DNA of 64,000 nucleotides from CAUZWH01 sp965224275 (GCA_965224275.1 CBDCYR010000011.1:186001-250000), one strand, 5' to 3'. Positions 44,651 to 55,027 are shown, counted from the stretch's first letter. Notes: generated by a model from the letters alone, not told the origin. Numbers and translations: made by a program.

Positions 44651-45830
44651 ATGGCAAGGAAGATCAAGCTGACCGATGCCAGGATCGGTAAGCTCAAAGC
44701 CGAGGATGTCGAGTACATGGTTTGGGATACCCGTATTGCCGGGTTCGGGGTCCGGGTCAGGCCGACGGGCACAAAAGCTACGTGTATCATCGCCACGCGG
44801 AAGGCCAATCCCGGAAGGTTCACGCTTGGGCCGGTGGCGCTCGGGAGCGTCGACAAAGCCCGGCACGACTGCATGGAGGTCTGGGGCAGGATGCAATCGG
44901 GGAAACGGGTGGAAGGCGCCGACGGCGCGCAGGCTCCGTTGTTCCGGGACTTCGTCGCGGGGATCGTGGAGAGCGGCATGTTATGAGCCCTGTAAGCAAT
45001 CGACAAGGACGTCAAAAGACTGGGCTTTGAACAATCAGCTGGTGCCCGTTTTCGGCACCATGCCGCTCGACAGGATCGACAGGACCGGTGTCATTCGATG
45101 GTTCGAGGGGTACAGTGCGGCAGCACCCGGGGGGCAAACTCGGCGCTGCTCGTGTTCCGGCAGATCATGAACCACGCCAATTTCCCGAGGACACATCGAG
45201 ACCAACCCGACCCGGGGCGTAAAGAGGAATCCACGCCCCAAGCTCACCCGCTTCCTGTCGCGCGAGGAAATCGGCCGTCTCCATGAGGTGCTGGACGGGT
45301 ACGAACCCAGGCAGCCTTCAGGCAAGGCACAGGCTGACATCATTCGGCTGTTTGTTGCTGACGGGTTGCCGCGCGGGCGAAATGGTGAAGCTGCGGTGGC
45401 GGGAAGTGGATGGCGACACCCTCGAGCTAGAGGACAGCCAAGACCGGCCCGAGACAGGTGCTGTTGAGCCCCGAGGCGCGCGCCATTATCGAACGGCAGC
45501 CGCGGCCGGGGAAGCCCCTGGGTGTTTCCCTCACCGATGAATCCGGCGCGGGCGCGCACGGATCTCAGCTTGTGGAAAAGGGTGCGGAAGCTGGCCGGTA
45601 TCGAAGATGTGCGCCTTCACGATCTCAGACACACGTTTGCTAGCCAAGCAGCGATGCAGGGCATTCCGCTGCCGGTGGTGGCGCGTCTGCTCGGCCACGC
45701 TCAGGTGCAAATGACGCTGCGCTACGCGCACGTCAGCGACAGGGACGTCGAGGCCGCCGCCGAACGCATCGGCGGGGTGATGGCTGGAATCATGGACAAA
45801 TCGCCCGCTCGGTCGGAGGACGCGCCATGA
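44651..45830 (+). pseudogene. Tyrosine recombinase 2, multiply frameshifted
   Basis: MARKIKLTDARIGKLKAEDV starts 3 bp after integrase 1 and the frame runs to a stop at 44986. Later pieces in other frames are VFGTMPLDRIDRTGVIRWFE, LSREEIGRLHEVLDGY, LLTGCRAGEMVKLRWREVD and LWKRVRKLAGIEDVRLHDLR with HTFASQAAMQGIPLPVVARL-LGHAQVQMTLRYAHVSD. The catalytic Arg, HxxR, His and Tyr are all recognisable, but at least three frameshifts break it. Overlapping tandem integrases suggest they once worked as a pair. Confidence 0.75.
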
Positions 45831-45949
45831 AGGCTACTGTCTGCAAACGGTGTGATGGCACGTCGTCTTGCAGGACCGAGAGGGCCTCATGCGCTGATGG
45901 GGAAGACTCCTTCAGCGTCCTGTAGCTGATCCGGATGCTCGCTAGTTAG

Positions 45950-47655
45950 TTCCTGTCCATAAACGGCTTTTTTCATAGCCATATATCCTCGAAGAAGCCC
46001 CCGCAGGTACGCATTCAGCGTGGATAGCGACAGGTTTTGTGCTCTGGTTCACCCGTAGTTACACCGTCCGCTGCGCTGTCGAGCGAGGAACACCGGAGCT
46101 GTTGGCAGGACGGGCGTAGCGGACCGGCCGGTGCACGTGTCCGGTCCAGAGATCGATGGGTCCGGTTACCGGTCAGGTCGGCTGCAGCCGCAACCGCGCC
46201 AGGCGCATCAGGTTGTGGGTGAAGATCGCTGAGTGCACGTAGGCCTTGAAGCGCGGCCAAGCCGCGCCAGTGACAGCGCCGCAAGCCGAAGCAGCGCTTC
46301 AGATAGGAGATGCCGGCCTCGATGCCGGCGCGGAAGCGCTTGAGTTGATCGTACAGCCACGACGAGGGCGTCATGTCCTCGGCCTTCAAGCCGCTCTTCT
46401 TGTGGAACACGGCGTGGCGCACGCCGAGTGCCTTGGCTTGCGCCAGGTTGTCGCGCGACGCGTAGCCGCCGTCGAAGGCGGCGTGCGACGGGGCCACGCC
46501 ATAGTGCTCCCGGTGCCGCTCAAGCATGGCCAGGCAACGCGTGCTGTCCGTTGGATTGCCACTCTCCACCACCGCATCGAGCACCAGACCGCTGCGCCCG
46601 GAGGCGAGGTTGACCTTGTGGCCGTAGTAGGTGTTGCGACCGCCCTTGCGCACGATGTCGGTGTGCGGCTCGAACAGGCTGACGACCTTGTCGGCAGCCG
46701 CCACCGTCTCGCTGTGCAGGACACGCCGTACGGTCTGGTCCATCACTCGGCGCACCAGGGTGCTGTAGGCGTTGGCGCTGTCTGTCCAGCGCGCGGCCCA
46801 CGGGGCCGGCGTGGCTGTCACCACTGGCAACGCCGCATCGACGTAGCCGAGCGTGCGTCGCACCAGGCGCAACAGCTGGCGGTAGGTCTGTGCGCGCCGC
46901 GCGGGCCCGCGTTGCGCGCGTGCCTCCAGGGCACGCCGCTTGGCGGCCCGGCGGTGATCGTGAACACCACCGCATCCGCCTCGAGATGCTCGCGTGCCGC
47001 TGCTAGCAAGCGCGTCAGCACGCGCACGCCGTCGTACAACAGCCGACTATCCGCCGGTGCAAGGACGTGCGTCTCGGTCACGGTGCTGCTCGATGCGCAC
47101 GCGGTGGCCTGTCTCCACTCCCGCGCCCTGTGCCGCGCGCAACAGCGCGGTTGACGCGCTCCCAGGTGTCAGCGCGGACCGTACCGACCGTGGCTTGCAG
47201 GCGCTGACTTCTTCGGCACCCGTATCGCTTCGACACGCGCGAAGCGCCGCGCCGACCGCGAGTCACGCAAGGTGAACTCGAGGCCGCGCCAAGTCTCCTG
47301 GCGCAGGTGCTTGAGCACCGCGCAGCGCAGCACCGTCTCGCAACTGAGGCCGTGGCGACCACAGCACAAGCCGCTCTCGGCGCCCAGGTCGGCGGCGACC
47401 GCCTCCAGCAGTTCGGGATGGTCGTCGAGCCATGCCGAGATCGCTCTCCAGGGCGTCGGCAACAGGATGGTCAACCGGATCGGGCTCGAAAAAACTCAGT
47501 TGCGCAGTGCGCTTCTGGCGCATGGCACCTCCGGCGTTCTCGGTTGTCCGAGTTTTGTTGGGAGCAAGACAAGGATAACCGAAACGCCGGTTTCTCACCA
47601 CGTTAAACGAGTATTTTCCAAATAAATCAGTCCGTTAGCTATTTACGGACAAGAA
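45950..47655 (-). mobile_element. ISNCY-like insertion element, decayed
   Basis: A 1.7-kb element bounded by imperfect inverted repeats (TTCCTGTCCATAAACGG at the left, complement TTCTTGTCCGTAAATAG at the right). CTAGTTA occurs directly outside both ends (45942-45948 and 47656-47662) and is the probable target duplication. Confidence 0.65.
46190..47523 (-). pseudogene. ISNCY-type transposase, several frameshifts
   Basis: Pieces in order from the start at 47523: MRQKRTAQLSFFEPDPVDHP, ISAWLDDHPELLEAVAADLG and ETVLRCAVLKHLRQETWRGL; then TETHVLAPADSRLLYDGVRV; then VRRVMDQTVRRVLHSETVAA, LFEPHTDIVRKGGRNTYYGH and FDGGYASRDNLAQAKALGVR with GIEAGISYLKRCFGLRRCHW. The order matches an ISNCY-family transposase of about 440 residues. 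At least three frame changes make it inactive. Confidence 0.75.
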
Positions 47656-47867
47656 CTAGTTAAGCATGTAGGAGAAGATACCTGCTGTCAAAGACGGCAA
47701 GTATTGTCGATTTGGGAGATCTCAATATACCCGAAGAGCGTACACTTGCCCTTGCACCAAGTTCGAAACTGAGTACGGTGCGCGTCCCCTAGACGCACTG
47801 CCTCGTCACGGCATTCATACGTAAGGGCCCAGTCTGACACCAAGCCCTGAGAACTGGAAGTTAGAAA

Positions 47868-48872
47868 ATGAACGGCAAACCTCTCGGCCGCTTAGAGCGA
47901 GTTGATCTTCGTACAAATCTGGACCATCGAGGCGACAGAATTTACCCCATGGCTCGCTCGGATCGAAAACCTAGAAGTCTTGGGAGAAACCCTCGAAATC
48001 GATTTGGAATTGGAAGCTCAGGAGAAAGCGGTCGGCCCCTTCCGCGCTGACATCCTTTGCACAGGATACCGGCACTGACGCCTGGGTTCTGATCGAAAAC
48101 CAATTGGAACGCACCGACCACATCCACCTCGGTCAATTGCTTACATACGCAGCGGGTCTGCAAGCCGTCACTATTGTCTGGCTCGCAGCACTTTTCACCG
48201 ACGAACACCGTGCAACTCTCGACTGGTTGAACAAGATCACGGATGAAAGTTTCCGGTTCTTTGGAATGGAAATCGAATTATGGCGGATTGGTGATTCCCC
48301 CGCCGCGCCGAAGTTCAATGTCGTCTCAAAGCCGAATGACTGGTCGCGGTCCGTCGCGCAGGCCGCTCGGGCAATCGGACGACGCGGAATTGTCGGAAAC
48401 GAGAATAAAACAGAGAGAATATTGGACCGCGTTCCACCTCGTGCTCGATGCCGTGAGCGGGCCTATTTCTGGCAATCGTAAGCCGCAGCCGCAGTCCTGG
48501 ATGGCTTACGGGATAGGGCGAAGCAGCTTCAATCTGGGTGCGGCAATGAACCGTCCGAAGAACCATATCCGGGCAGAACTTTACATCGCCGGAGACAGCG
48601 CAAAGGCGTTCCACGGTCTTTTGCAACAGCAGAGAGAGGCGATCGAGCAAGAATTGGACTATCCTCTTGAGTGGGAAGAGCTACCGGCCCGCCGAGACTG
48701 CCGGATTTGCTCTTACCTCAATAGCGTGAACCCTGAGGACGAGTCTGACTGGTCCCGGCAGCATGAATGGCTAGCGAAACGCCTGAATGATATGCACGGT
48801 GTCTTTTTTCCCCGACTGAGGGAACTGAACGCGGACGACTGGAGACGCGACGAAGACCGAGCAGTGGACTGA
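47868..48872 (+). pseudogene. DUF4268-type protein, frameshifted
   Basis: The N-terminal part begins MNGKPLGRLERVDLRT, continues in a second frame with FTPWLARIENLEVLGETLEI, then in a third with DTGTDAWVLIENQLERTDH and LGQLLTYAAGLQAVTIVWLA. The C-terminal DUF4268 part reads YWTAFHLVLDAVSGPI and LYIAGDSAKAFHGLLQQQRE. The WVLIENQLERTDHxHLGQL block is a PD-(D/E)xK-like nuclease core. Such genes often travel with mobile or defence regions. The several frameshifts indicate decay. Confidence 0.72.
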
Positions 48873-48899
48873 GGAGGCCACGACTTGGTGACGAAGCCG

Positions 48900-49060
48900 A
48901 CACGAAGCACGTAGGATTCGCAAGTCGCCGGCGATGCTCTCGAATATCCCCACCTCGGTCTCGCGCAGCGAATGCTTCGCCAGATAGGCATAGCGCGCCG
49001 TCGTCTCGACCTGCATGTGGCCGAGCAGGCGCCCGATCATGGGGCTGTTGAAGAACCCGA
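48900..49060 (-). pseudogene. Tyrosine recombinase C-terminal remnant
   Basis: SPMIGRLLGHMQVETTARYA followed by YLAKHSLRETEVGIFESIAG is the final His/Tyr region of an integrase. The upstream catalytic Arg and HxxR are absent. It abuts an IS1182-type remnant. Confidence 0.6.
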
Positions 49061-49087
49061 TTTCGGAGCGAGGCGTGTGCAATATCA

Positions 49088-49400
49088 GGCAGCGGTCGTC
49101 CGGAAGTCAGTTCGGAGTGTGTGGGCATGATGGGCGCACGGCGGAGGCTTCTCGACGGCTCGAGGCGCCCAGATGGCCCAAAGAATGGCAAGAAGAGCGG
49201 TGGCGAGCCGCTTGAGATTGATCGCCGCGGCCGTGAGGTAGGCCTGGATCTTCATGTTGTCGAGGCCGCGTCGGACCGCGCGCCCGAGCCCGTGCCAAGT
49301 CTTCGCCTCGCCGTGGTAGCCCTCGGAGCGCCAGAGGTGACGTCGATATAGCCGCCGATCGTCCTCGCTCCATCGCGCGTGCCGGCGCCTCCAGCCCCGG
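49088..49400 (-). pseudogene. IS1182-type transposase, C-terminal remnant
   Basis: WSEDDRRLYRRHLWRSEGYH and GEAKTWHGLGRAVRRGLDNM plus KIQAYLTAAAINLKRLA match the C-terminus of IS1182-family transposases (EGxHGEAKTxHG block). The rest is missing. Confidence 0.7.
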
Positions 49401-49764
49401 GATTCTCGCCGATCCGTTGATCCCGGACTTCTCACGAGGCGTTTTTGAGGCGCTGGATTTGAGAGTGATCGGGCTGATTTGAGTGTCGGCGTGGTTGGTC
49501 GGGCTTTGAGATGGATATTCTGGCCGGGATAATTGGGCAGGCTTTGCGTATGATTGGTTTTTTGGTGGGTTTCGGTCATGCGGGAGTCATCGCCGCCGTA
49601 GCGTTGCCCCCTTTTTCCTGTTGCGGTGGAGAGTTGCGATCATGGGGGCGCCAGGGCAGCGTGGGCCTTGATGAACAGATCTCTGTAAGGGCAGGCATCG
49701 GGCAGGGAGAGCTTGATGCGTCGCACTGAGTTGATGACTCAACCCCTTTCGAAACGGCCTCTAA
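49401..49764. other. Intergenic remnant before IS5 copy 3
   Basis: Contains T- and G-rich runs (TTGGTTTTTTGGTGGGTTTC) and no convincing gene. It may be the flank of the IS1182 remnant. Confidence 0.35.
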
Positions 49765-50696
49765 GAGGCCAACCCGAAACTAGTTGAGTGATTTCAGTCG
49801 GTTGTGGCTTACTCGGTTGTGTCAAAGCAAACGAGGAGGCACAACATGTGGACCGAAATCACTCGCCCGAATTATGAGCGCCGTGGCGGGCGCTACGCAA
49901 GCGACCTGACGGATCGAGAGTGGGCGTTGATCGCGCCGCTCATGCCGCCGCGCAAGAAGATCGGCCGGCCGAGGACGACGGACCTGCGCCATGTCATGGA
50001 TGCGGTCATGTACATGGCCTCGACGGGCTGCCAGTGGGCGATGTTGCCGAACGACTTCCCTCCGCCTTCCACGGTCCAGCGCTATTTCTACGACTGGCGC
50101 TCCAACGGCCTGCTGGAGAGCATCAACCATCACCTGGTCATGGCGGCCCGGGAGCTGGAAGGACGCGAGGCCGGCCCGAGCGCCGGGGTGATCGACAGCC
50201 AGAGCGTGAAAACCACGGAAAGCGGTGGTGTTCGGGGCTATGACGCGGGCAAGAAGATCAAGGGCCGCAAGCGTCACATCGTCACCGATACACTCGGCCT
50301 GCTGGTCGGCCTGATCGTGCACGCAGCCGATATCCAGGACCGCGACGGCGCGCCCGAGGTCCTCAAATCGATCCGTCATCGCTTCCCCCGGCTGCGTCAC
50401 CTCTTCGCCGACGCCGCCTACGCGGGACCGAAACTCGAGGGCGCCCTTGAGGTCATCGGCCGCTGGAAGCTCGAGATCATCAAGCGCTCAGACACCGCCC
50501 AGGGCTTCGAGCTCCTGCCCAGACGATGGGTCGTCGAGAGGACCTTCGCCTGGCTCAACCGATGCCGTCGACTGGCCAAGGATTGGGAGAAATCAATCGC
50601 CTCCGCACAGGCATGGATTCTTGTCGCCAACATCCGACTCCTCACAAGGCGGCTCGCAAGGTACTGTTATCAAACATAGAGTTTCGAGTCGGACTC
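49765..50696 (+). mobile_element. IS5-family element copy 3, intact
   Basis: A complete 932-bp element with the same termini as copy 2. TAA flanks both sides (49762-49764 and 50697-50699), the 3-bp duplication. Confidence 0.92.
49846..50679 (+). CDS. IS5-family transposase (copy 3)
   Basis: 277 residues, identical to the copy 2 product, with the DDE residues in VIDSQSVK, FADAAYAG and VVERTFAW. AGGAGG before the ATG. Identity suggests recent movement. Confidence 0.92.
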   Translation: MWTEITRPNYERRGGRYASDLTDREWALIAPLMPPRKKIGRPRTTDLRHVMDAVMYMASTGCQWAMLPNDFPPPSTVQRYFYDWRSNGLLESINHHLVMAARELEGREAGPSAGVIDSQSVKTTESGGVRGYDAGKKIKGRKRHIVTDTLGLLVGLIVHAADIQDRDGAPEVLKSIRHRFPRLRHLFADAAYAGPKLEGALEVIGRWKLEIIKRSDTAQGFELLPRRWVVERTFAWLNRCRRLAKDWEKSIASAQAWILVANIRLLTRRLARYCYQT

Positions 50697-50824
50697 TAAG
50701 AGAAATCCAACCCAAAGTCCGGCAGACTGCTAGTTCCCTGAAGTGGTCGGCACTTCTGCTCAGGTACTTGGGTTCATTATTGCACCTCCAGCCAGTCTCT
50801 CGCGCTCGCGATGCTTCGTCCTTT

Positions 50825-51637
50825 CTAATTCTCCGCCGTTCCATGCCGAACCGCCGACTCTGATCTAGTGTGACGGTGATCGATCTTATATCGCTTTTTG
50901 AAAGGCCGGCTTTGTGTTCTAGAGTCCTCTGGTCCCGTCTTCTCCCACTTTCCCCACAGTTCGGTTTCCCATCCTTTACCTTCAAATAATTCTAGCACCC
51001 AGCTTACGTGATCCATGTCAACGGGTACCCTTAGGCTACCAAAGACTTCCTGACCTACTTCGGTCAATTTCGTTACTGAGAATGGCCCGCGACTCACTCG
51101 TTCGGTTTGCTTTACAATTATCATCAGATTTTGCACATCTAATCCGATGCCTGACTTATCCATGATTAAGCTCGCTAGATGTAAGCCGACCCCCTTACTT
51201 CCACCCGAAACGAGACCCAACGATTCCAATTCCATAAGTTGATAGGCAAACACTCCAGGGAATGCTTCATGAGTTGGGCCTTCTTCTCTTCGAAATAGAA
51301 GCTGACCACCGATCACGAAGGCTGCAAGTTTTGTCATTGTGTTCGCGTGTTCCGGAGTTGCTTCCCGGATTACTCGTTGTGCCTTGCTGCTGAAATTGCG
51401 TGGTGCTGTCGCGGCTAGTGCAATCAAGCTTCGCCATTCAGGGGTGTACTGTTCAAACGACTCTACTGATATTCCCAAAACTCGCGTTATGTCTGGTTGG
51501 GCATCTTGGCTCGTTAGCGTATACCCCACGTATCCTGATACCCCAGACGCTATAACCGCTGTCATAATAACTTCGAGGTATCGTGGCAATCGTTCCCAAA
51601 TACTCTTTAGTCCTCTTTTTGGTCCTAGAGCCCCCAC
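50825..51637 (-). CDS. Hypothetical membrane-anchored protein
   Basis: A 270-residue protein with one likely membrane span near residues 20-42 (YLEVIMTAVIASGVSGYVGY) and a soluble C-terminal part. Base composition is visibly lower in GC than in the catabolic genes, which suggests recent transfer. FSVTKLTEVGQEVFGSL near 200 looks like a short winged-helix-type motif. I do not recognise the family. It lies between IS5 copy 3 and an IS903-type element; a defence or mobile-element role is possible but unproven. Confidence 0.5.
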   Translation of the reverse strand: MGALGPKRGLKSIWERLPRYLEVIMTAVIASGVSGYVGYTLTSQDAQPDITRVLGISVESFEQYTPEWRSLIALAATAPRNFSSKAQRVIREATPEHANTMTKLAAFVIGGQLLFRREEGPTHEAFPGVFAYQLMELESLGLVSGGSKGVGLHLASLIMDKSGIGLDVQNLMIIVKQTERVSRGPFSVTKLTEVGQEVFGSLRVPVDMDHVSWVLELFEGKGWETELWGKWEKTGPEDSRTQSRPFKKRYKIDHRHTRSESAVRHGTAEN

Positions 51638-51742
51638 CGTTGTGGTCTCCTTTTCCCGAGATCCTTTTCATGCCTTCGTTCCGTCAACGCATTGGACAGT
51701 GTCACAGAAACTCCTCGTACCCTAGCTGCTCTCGCCCGAAAC

Positions 51743-52831
51743 GGCTTAGGTGCATGGACCTGAGGATTAGTATATCTGGCTCCGCTTCCGTCTTTGAGAG
51801 TTTGTCATGCCTTTCAAGTTCCACGCATCGCGTCGCCACCATATCCCCAGAGCCAAGTACCGGGTCATGAACTGGCCGGATTATGACCGTGGTTTGGTTC
51901 GGCGCGGCGACATTCGTTTTTGGATTGATGAGAGCGCCCTGGAGCAATGGGACGCAGCCAAGCGGCGAACTCCTGGTGGCCAGCGGCGGTTTTCAGAGTT
52001 GGCGATTTCCACGACACTGATGCTGGGGGTGGTCTTCAGACTGCCGCTGCGCCAGACGGAAGGCTTTGTGCGTTCCCTCGTGGACTTGATGGGGTGCGAG
52101 CTGCCGGTGCCGGATCACACCACGCTGTTGCGGCGGCGGCGAACGGTGGATGTCGTTGTGGAAACCAGCACGAACAAGCGGTCTACGGATATCGTGCTGG
52201 ATTCCACGGGCCTGAAATTCTTTGGCGCTGGCGAGTGGGCTCGCGCCAAGCACGGTGAAACGCGGCGTTCGTGGCGCAAGCTGCATATCTCGGTTGACCC
52301 GGCCAGCAGCGAGATCCGGACGCATGAACTGACCGGTGACGACACGGCCGATGCGACGATGGCGGGACCGCTGGTCGCCGGTTCCGGTGGGATGATCCGG
52401 CGCGTGTTTGCCGACGGCGCCTATGACGGGGAGCCCGTGACAAAAGCGATCCGAGAAGCTCGGCCACCGAATTCACCACCTGAAATCATCATCCCGCCAC
52501 GCGCCACATCCATTCCTCCCCCGGACACGCCTCATGGCGGATCGGAACGGGAGTACCATGCGACGGAGATCGCGTCGAAGGGAAGGATGAACTGGCAGAA
52601 ACGACAGGGCTACGGATTGAGAGCGCTTGGCGAAACAGCCATGGCTCGCGTCAAGAGGCTCAACGGTGGCAAGCTCACCGCTCGCACATTCCAATCCCAA
52701 CAAACCGAAATCGCCATGCAGATCGACGCACTCAATCGCTCTATCCGTGCGGCGAAACCAAACACAATCAGCATCCGCTAACCAACCGGGGAATGGGCGA
52801 TCAAACCATCGCGGCTCCATGCACCAAAGCC
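51743..52831 (+). mobile_element. IS903-like IS5-family element
   Basis: About 1.09 kb between GGCTTAGGTGCATGGACC on the left and the complement of GGCTTTGGTGCATGGAGCC on the right, 16 of about 18 bases matching. No clear target duplication was found, so one end may have been rearranged. Confidence 0.6.
51807..52781 (+). CDS. IS5-family transposase, IS903 group
   Basis: 324 residues with DDE motifs Asp in IVLDSTGLKFFG, Asp in VFADGAYDGEP and Glu in ALGETAMARVKRL. The N-terminal MNWPDYDRGLVRRGDIRFWI block is typical of the IS903 group. The gene looks intact, though the element's ends are imperfect. Confidence 0.88.
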   Translation: MPFKFHASRRHHIPRAKYRVMNWPDYDRGLVRRGDIRFWIDESALEQWDAAKRRTPGGQRRFSELAISTTLMLGVVFRLPLRQTEGFVRSLVDLMGCELPVPDHTTLLRRRRTVDVVVETSTNKRSTDIVLDSTGLKFFGAGEWARAKHGETRRSWRKLHISVDPASSEIRTHELTGDDTADATMAGPLVAGSGGMIRRVFADGAYDGEPVTKAIREARPPNSPPEIIIPPRATSIPPPDTPHGGSEREYHATEIASKGRMNWQKRQGYGLRALGETAMARVKRLNGGKLTARTFQSQQTEIAMQIDALNRSIRAAKPNTISIR

Positions 52832-53723
52832 CTTCCGGCGTATCTCCCTTTCTCAGAACGGTGGTTTTTTTCAGTTTGGCCACTACTTGTTTTCAGGGCG
52901 GATACTTGACCCACCAAATTGTGACAAAGTCAATTCGTTAGCACGCCGATAGACGTCCGACAGAGGTACCGAGAAACACCGTATCGTAACGTTGAAGTTT
53001 GCTACCACTCCTGCATGTGCATTATACGGTCAAACGCATGGCGGAGCCTCATTAGTCGTTCTTCGGCTTCCGCTCGTAATCTTTCCACGTTTGGATTTTC
53101 GGAATGAATTACTTCCGCCAGCTCCTCCACTAGGTGCCTCATCTCCACTATCGTATGACGGGACTGCCTCGATCCAAGTCCAAGCTCTTTGAAAACAGAG
53201 CGCAGGTACTGCGGTGGAACTAGGGAGTCCGGGCTCTCCAGCCGCTTTTCCAACCCCCCAAGGGCGGTGCGTAGTTGCGAAATGACGGATAGAACGTCTG
53301 CGAGTGATCGCTGCTCCGGATTATCACTTTGCCTCAAAAGTTGAAGATCAAGCGAGACCGAAATTGGCGTTTCAAGCGTTGATGAATCAGCCTCGAGAGA
53401 TCGGACTTGAGCGATTATTTCCTCCTTTGCTTCCTCGACACTGTCTAAATCTTGATGGTCAATATGAATTGTTCTTGTCCCTGCAACATCAAAAGGAATT
53501 TGCTCAGCCTTCTTGATGAGCTGTACTAGTGGTTTCCGAATAACGTGGCGGATGGCAAGTTCGTAGAAGACGTTTGGATTCCTTTCAGTAAGGTCTGCAA
53601 TAACGAGCGGGTCATCAACGATATGCTGAATCACCTGGCTCGTAATCATACCAGGCTCTGAAATCTGATCGGCTCTCGTGGTGCTATAGCCGCATTCCTC
53701 GGCAGCTGGGCTGATCACGTGTT

Positions 53724-54761
53724 ATAGGGTATCCACTTCGCTCTCGTGATGTCAATATGTTGGGATGGCGAACCCGGCATCCCATCCCGAAGGCGGGGTC
53801 GACTACCCGCGCACCCTGACTGAATTCGACGCGTGGTTCGTGTCGGAGACGGCGTGTGCGGAGTTTCTTGGGCGTGTTCGTTGGCCGGAAGGTTTTCGAT
53901 GCCCGTCTTGCTGCGGAACCGACGCCTGGCCGACGGCGCGGGGTCAGTTGCGATGCAACCGGTGTCAGCGTCAAACATCGGTGACGGCGGGGACGATCTT
54001 CGAGGGCACTCGAAAGCCATTGCGCCTTTGGTTCCAGGCGATGTGGTACGTGACCAACCAGAAGCACGGGGTCAGTGCGCTCGGCCTGCAACGCATTCTT
54101 GGCCTGGGCAGTTATCAGACCGCCTGGGCTTGGCTGCACAAGTTGCGGCGCGCCATGGTGAGGCCGGGGCGTGATCTCCTGGGCGGCGCGGTCGAGGTGG
54201 ACGAAACCTATGTGGGCGGCCGGGAAACCGGCGTCGTGGGGCGACAGACGAAGACCAAGTCGATCGTCGCGATTGCGGCGGAAGTCCGAGGGCGGGGCAC
54301 TGGCCGGATCCGAATGAGCCGCGTCGAGGATGTGGCTGCGAGGAGCCTGATCCCGTTTGTCCAAACAACCGTGGCGCCTGGCGCGACCGTCCGAACCGAT
54401 GGCTGGTCAGCCTACAGTGGTCTGGCGAACCAAGGCTATGACCACCAGCCGAGATCCATTTCCGCCAGTGGCGACCCGGCCCACATCGTCATGCCACGAG
54501 TGCATCGCGTGGCCGCTCTGCTTGATCGCTGGTGGCTGGGCATCCACCATGGTGCCATCGATGCCGACCATCTCGACTACTATCTCGACGAGTTCACTTT
54601 CCGATTCAATCGCCGCCGTTCGCAGGCTCGTGGCCTGCTTTTCTTCCGACTGCTCCAGCAGGCGGTGCAGCACGAGCCGGTCCCCTACAAGGGCCTAGTC
54701 GGCGGTCATCGCAGCCTCGGAAACCAAATGTAGGGGATACGAGAGCGAAGTGGATACCCAG
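53724..54761 (+). mobile_element. IS1595-family element
   Basis: Inverted ends GGGTATCCACTTCGCTCTCG and the complement of CGAGAGCGAAGTGGATACCC. TCACGTGTT lies on both sides (53715-53723 and 54762-54770), the target duplication (8-9 bp, as usual for IS1595). Confidence 0.88.
53765..54733 (+). CDS. IS1595-family transposase
   Basis: 322 residues. Zinc-ribbon CPSC...CNRC (residues about 47-68), then DDE residues: Asp-Glu in AVEVDETYVGG, Asp in TVRTDGWSAYSG and Glu in LDEFTFRFNRR. The gene appears intact. Confidence 0.9.
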   Translation: MANPASHPEGGVDYPRTLTEFDAWFVSETACAEFLGRVRWPEGFRCPSCCGTDAWPTARGQLRCNRCQRQTSVTAGTIFEGTRKPLRLWFQAMWYVTNQKHGVSALGLQRILGLGSYQTAWAWLHKLRRAMVRPGRDLLGGAVEVDETYVGGRETGVVGRQTKTKSIVAIAAEVRGRGTGRIRMSRVEDVAARSLIPFVQTTVAPGATVRTDGWSAYSGLANQGYDHQPRSISASGDPAHIVMPRVHRVAALLDRWWLGIHHGAIDADHLDYYLDEFTFRFNRRRSQARGLLFFRLLQQAVQHEPVPYKGLVGGHRSLGNQM

Positions 54762-54844
54762 TCACGTGTTTTAGGATTTGGTCGGAACGTTTTCTGGTTT
54801 CCGACTCCGGTTCCCCGATTGGAGCAATAACGAAGCACGTTTTC

Positions 54845-55027
54845 TCAGACATAGGCATCCTTGTTTCGAAATACTGACCACAAATTAGCAGGCGGATTTG
54901 CTATGTTTAGCCTCCTCGACGATGGGTTCTCAATGCCCTCGCACGCCGCTGCGGCCCCGTCCTCAGGTACATGCCTCACCGGAGAGAAACCTTCGATCCG
55001 AACGGTAAAGCTGCCTGACTTGCGCAA
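54845..55027 (-). CDS. Small ORF of 60 residues before the TIR-like gene
   Basis: MRKSGSFTVRIEGFSPVRHV begins a 60-residue frame whose stop overlaps the start of the TIR/deoxyribosyltransferase-like gene (GATGCCTATGTCTGA). That overlap would fit translational coupling, but no family is recognised, so it may be chance. Confidence 0.3.
   Translation of the reverse strand: MRKSGSFTVRIEGFSPVRHVPEDGAAAACEGIENPSSRRLNIANPPANLWSVFRNKDAYV

Larger units (their letters stand above)
53002..54852 (-). pseudogene. TIR/nucleoside-deoxyribosyltransferase-like gene split by IS1595
   Basis: The start piece, from ATG at 54852 to about 54762, reads MSEKTCFVIAPIGEPESETR followed by KRSDQILKH. After removal of the IS and one copy of the 9-bp repeat it continues VISPAAEECGYSTTRADQIS, then LVIADLTERNPNVFYELAIR. 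This is the N-terminal region of a family often called nucleoside 2-deoxyribosyltransferase-like, related in fold to TIR and SIR2-type NAD-consuming domains. The C-terminal half is helical (VERLRAEAEERLMRLRHAFD). The whole protein would have about 267 residues. AAGGA precedes the start. It lies next to other defence-like genes, so an antiviral role is plausible but not shown. The IS makes it inactive. Confidence 0.75.
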
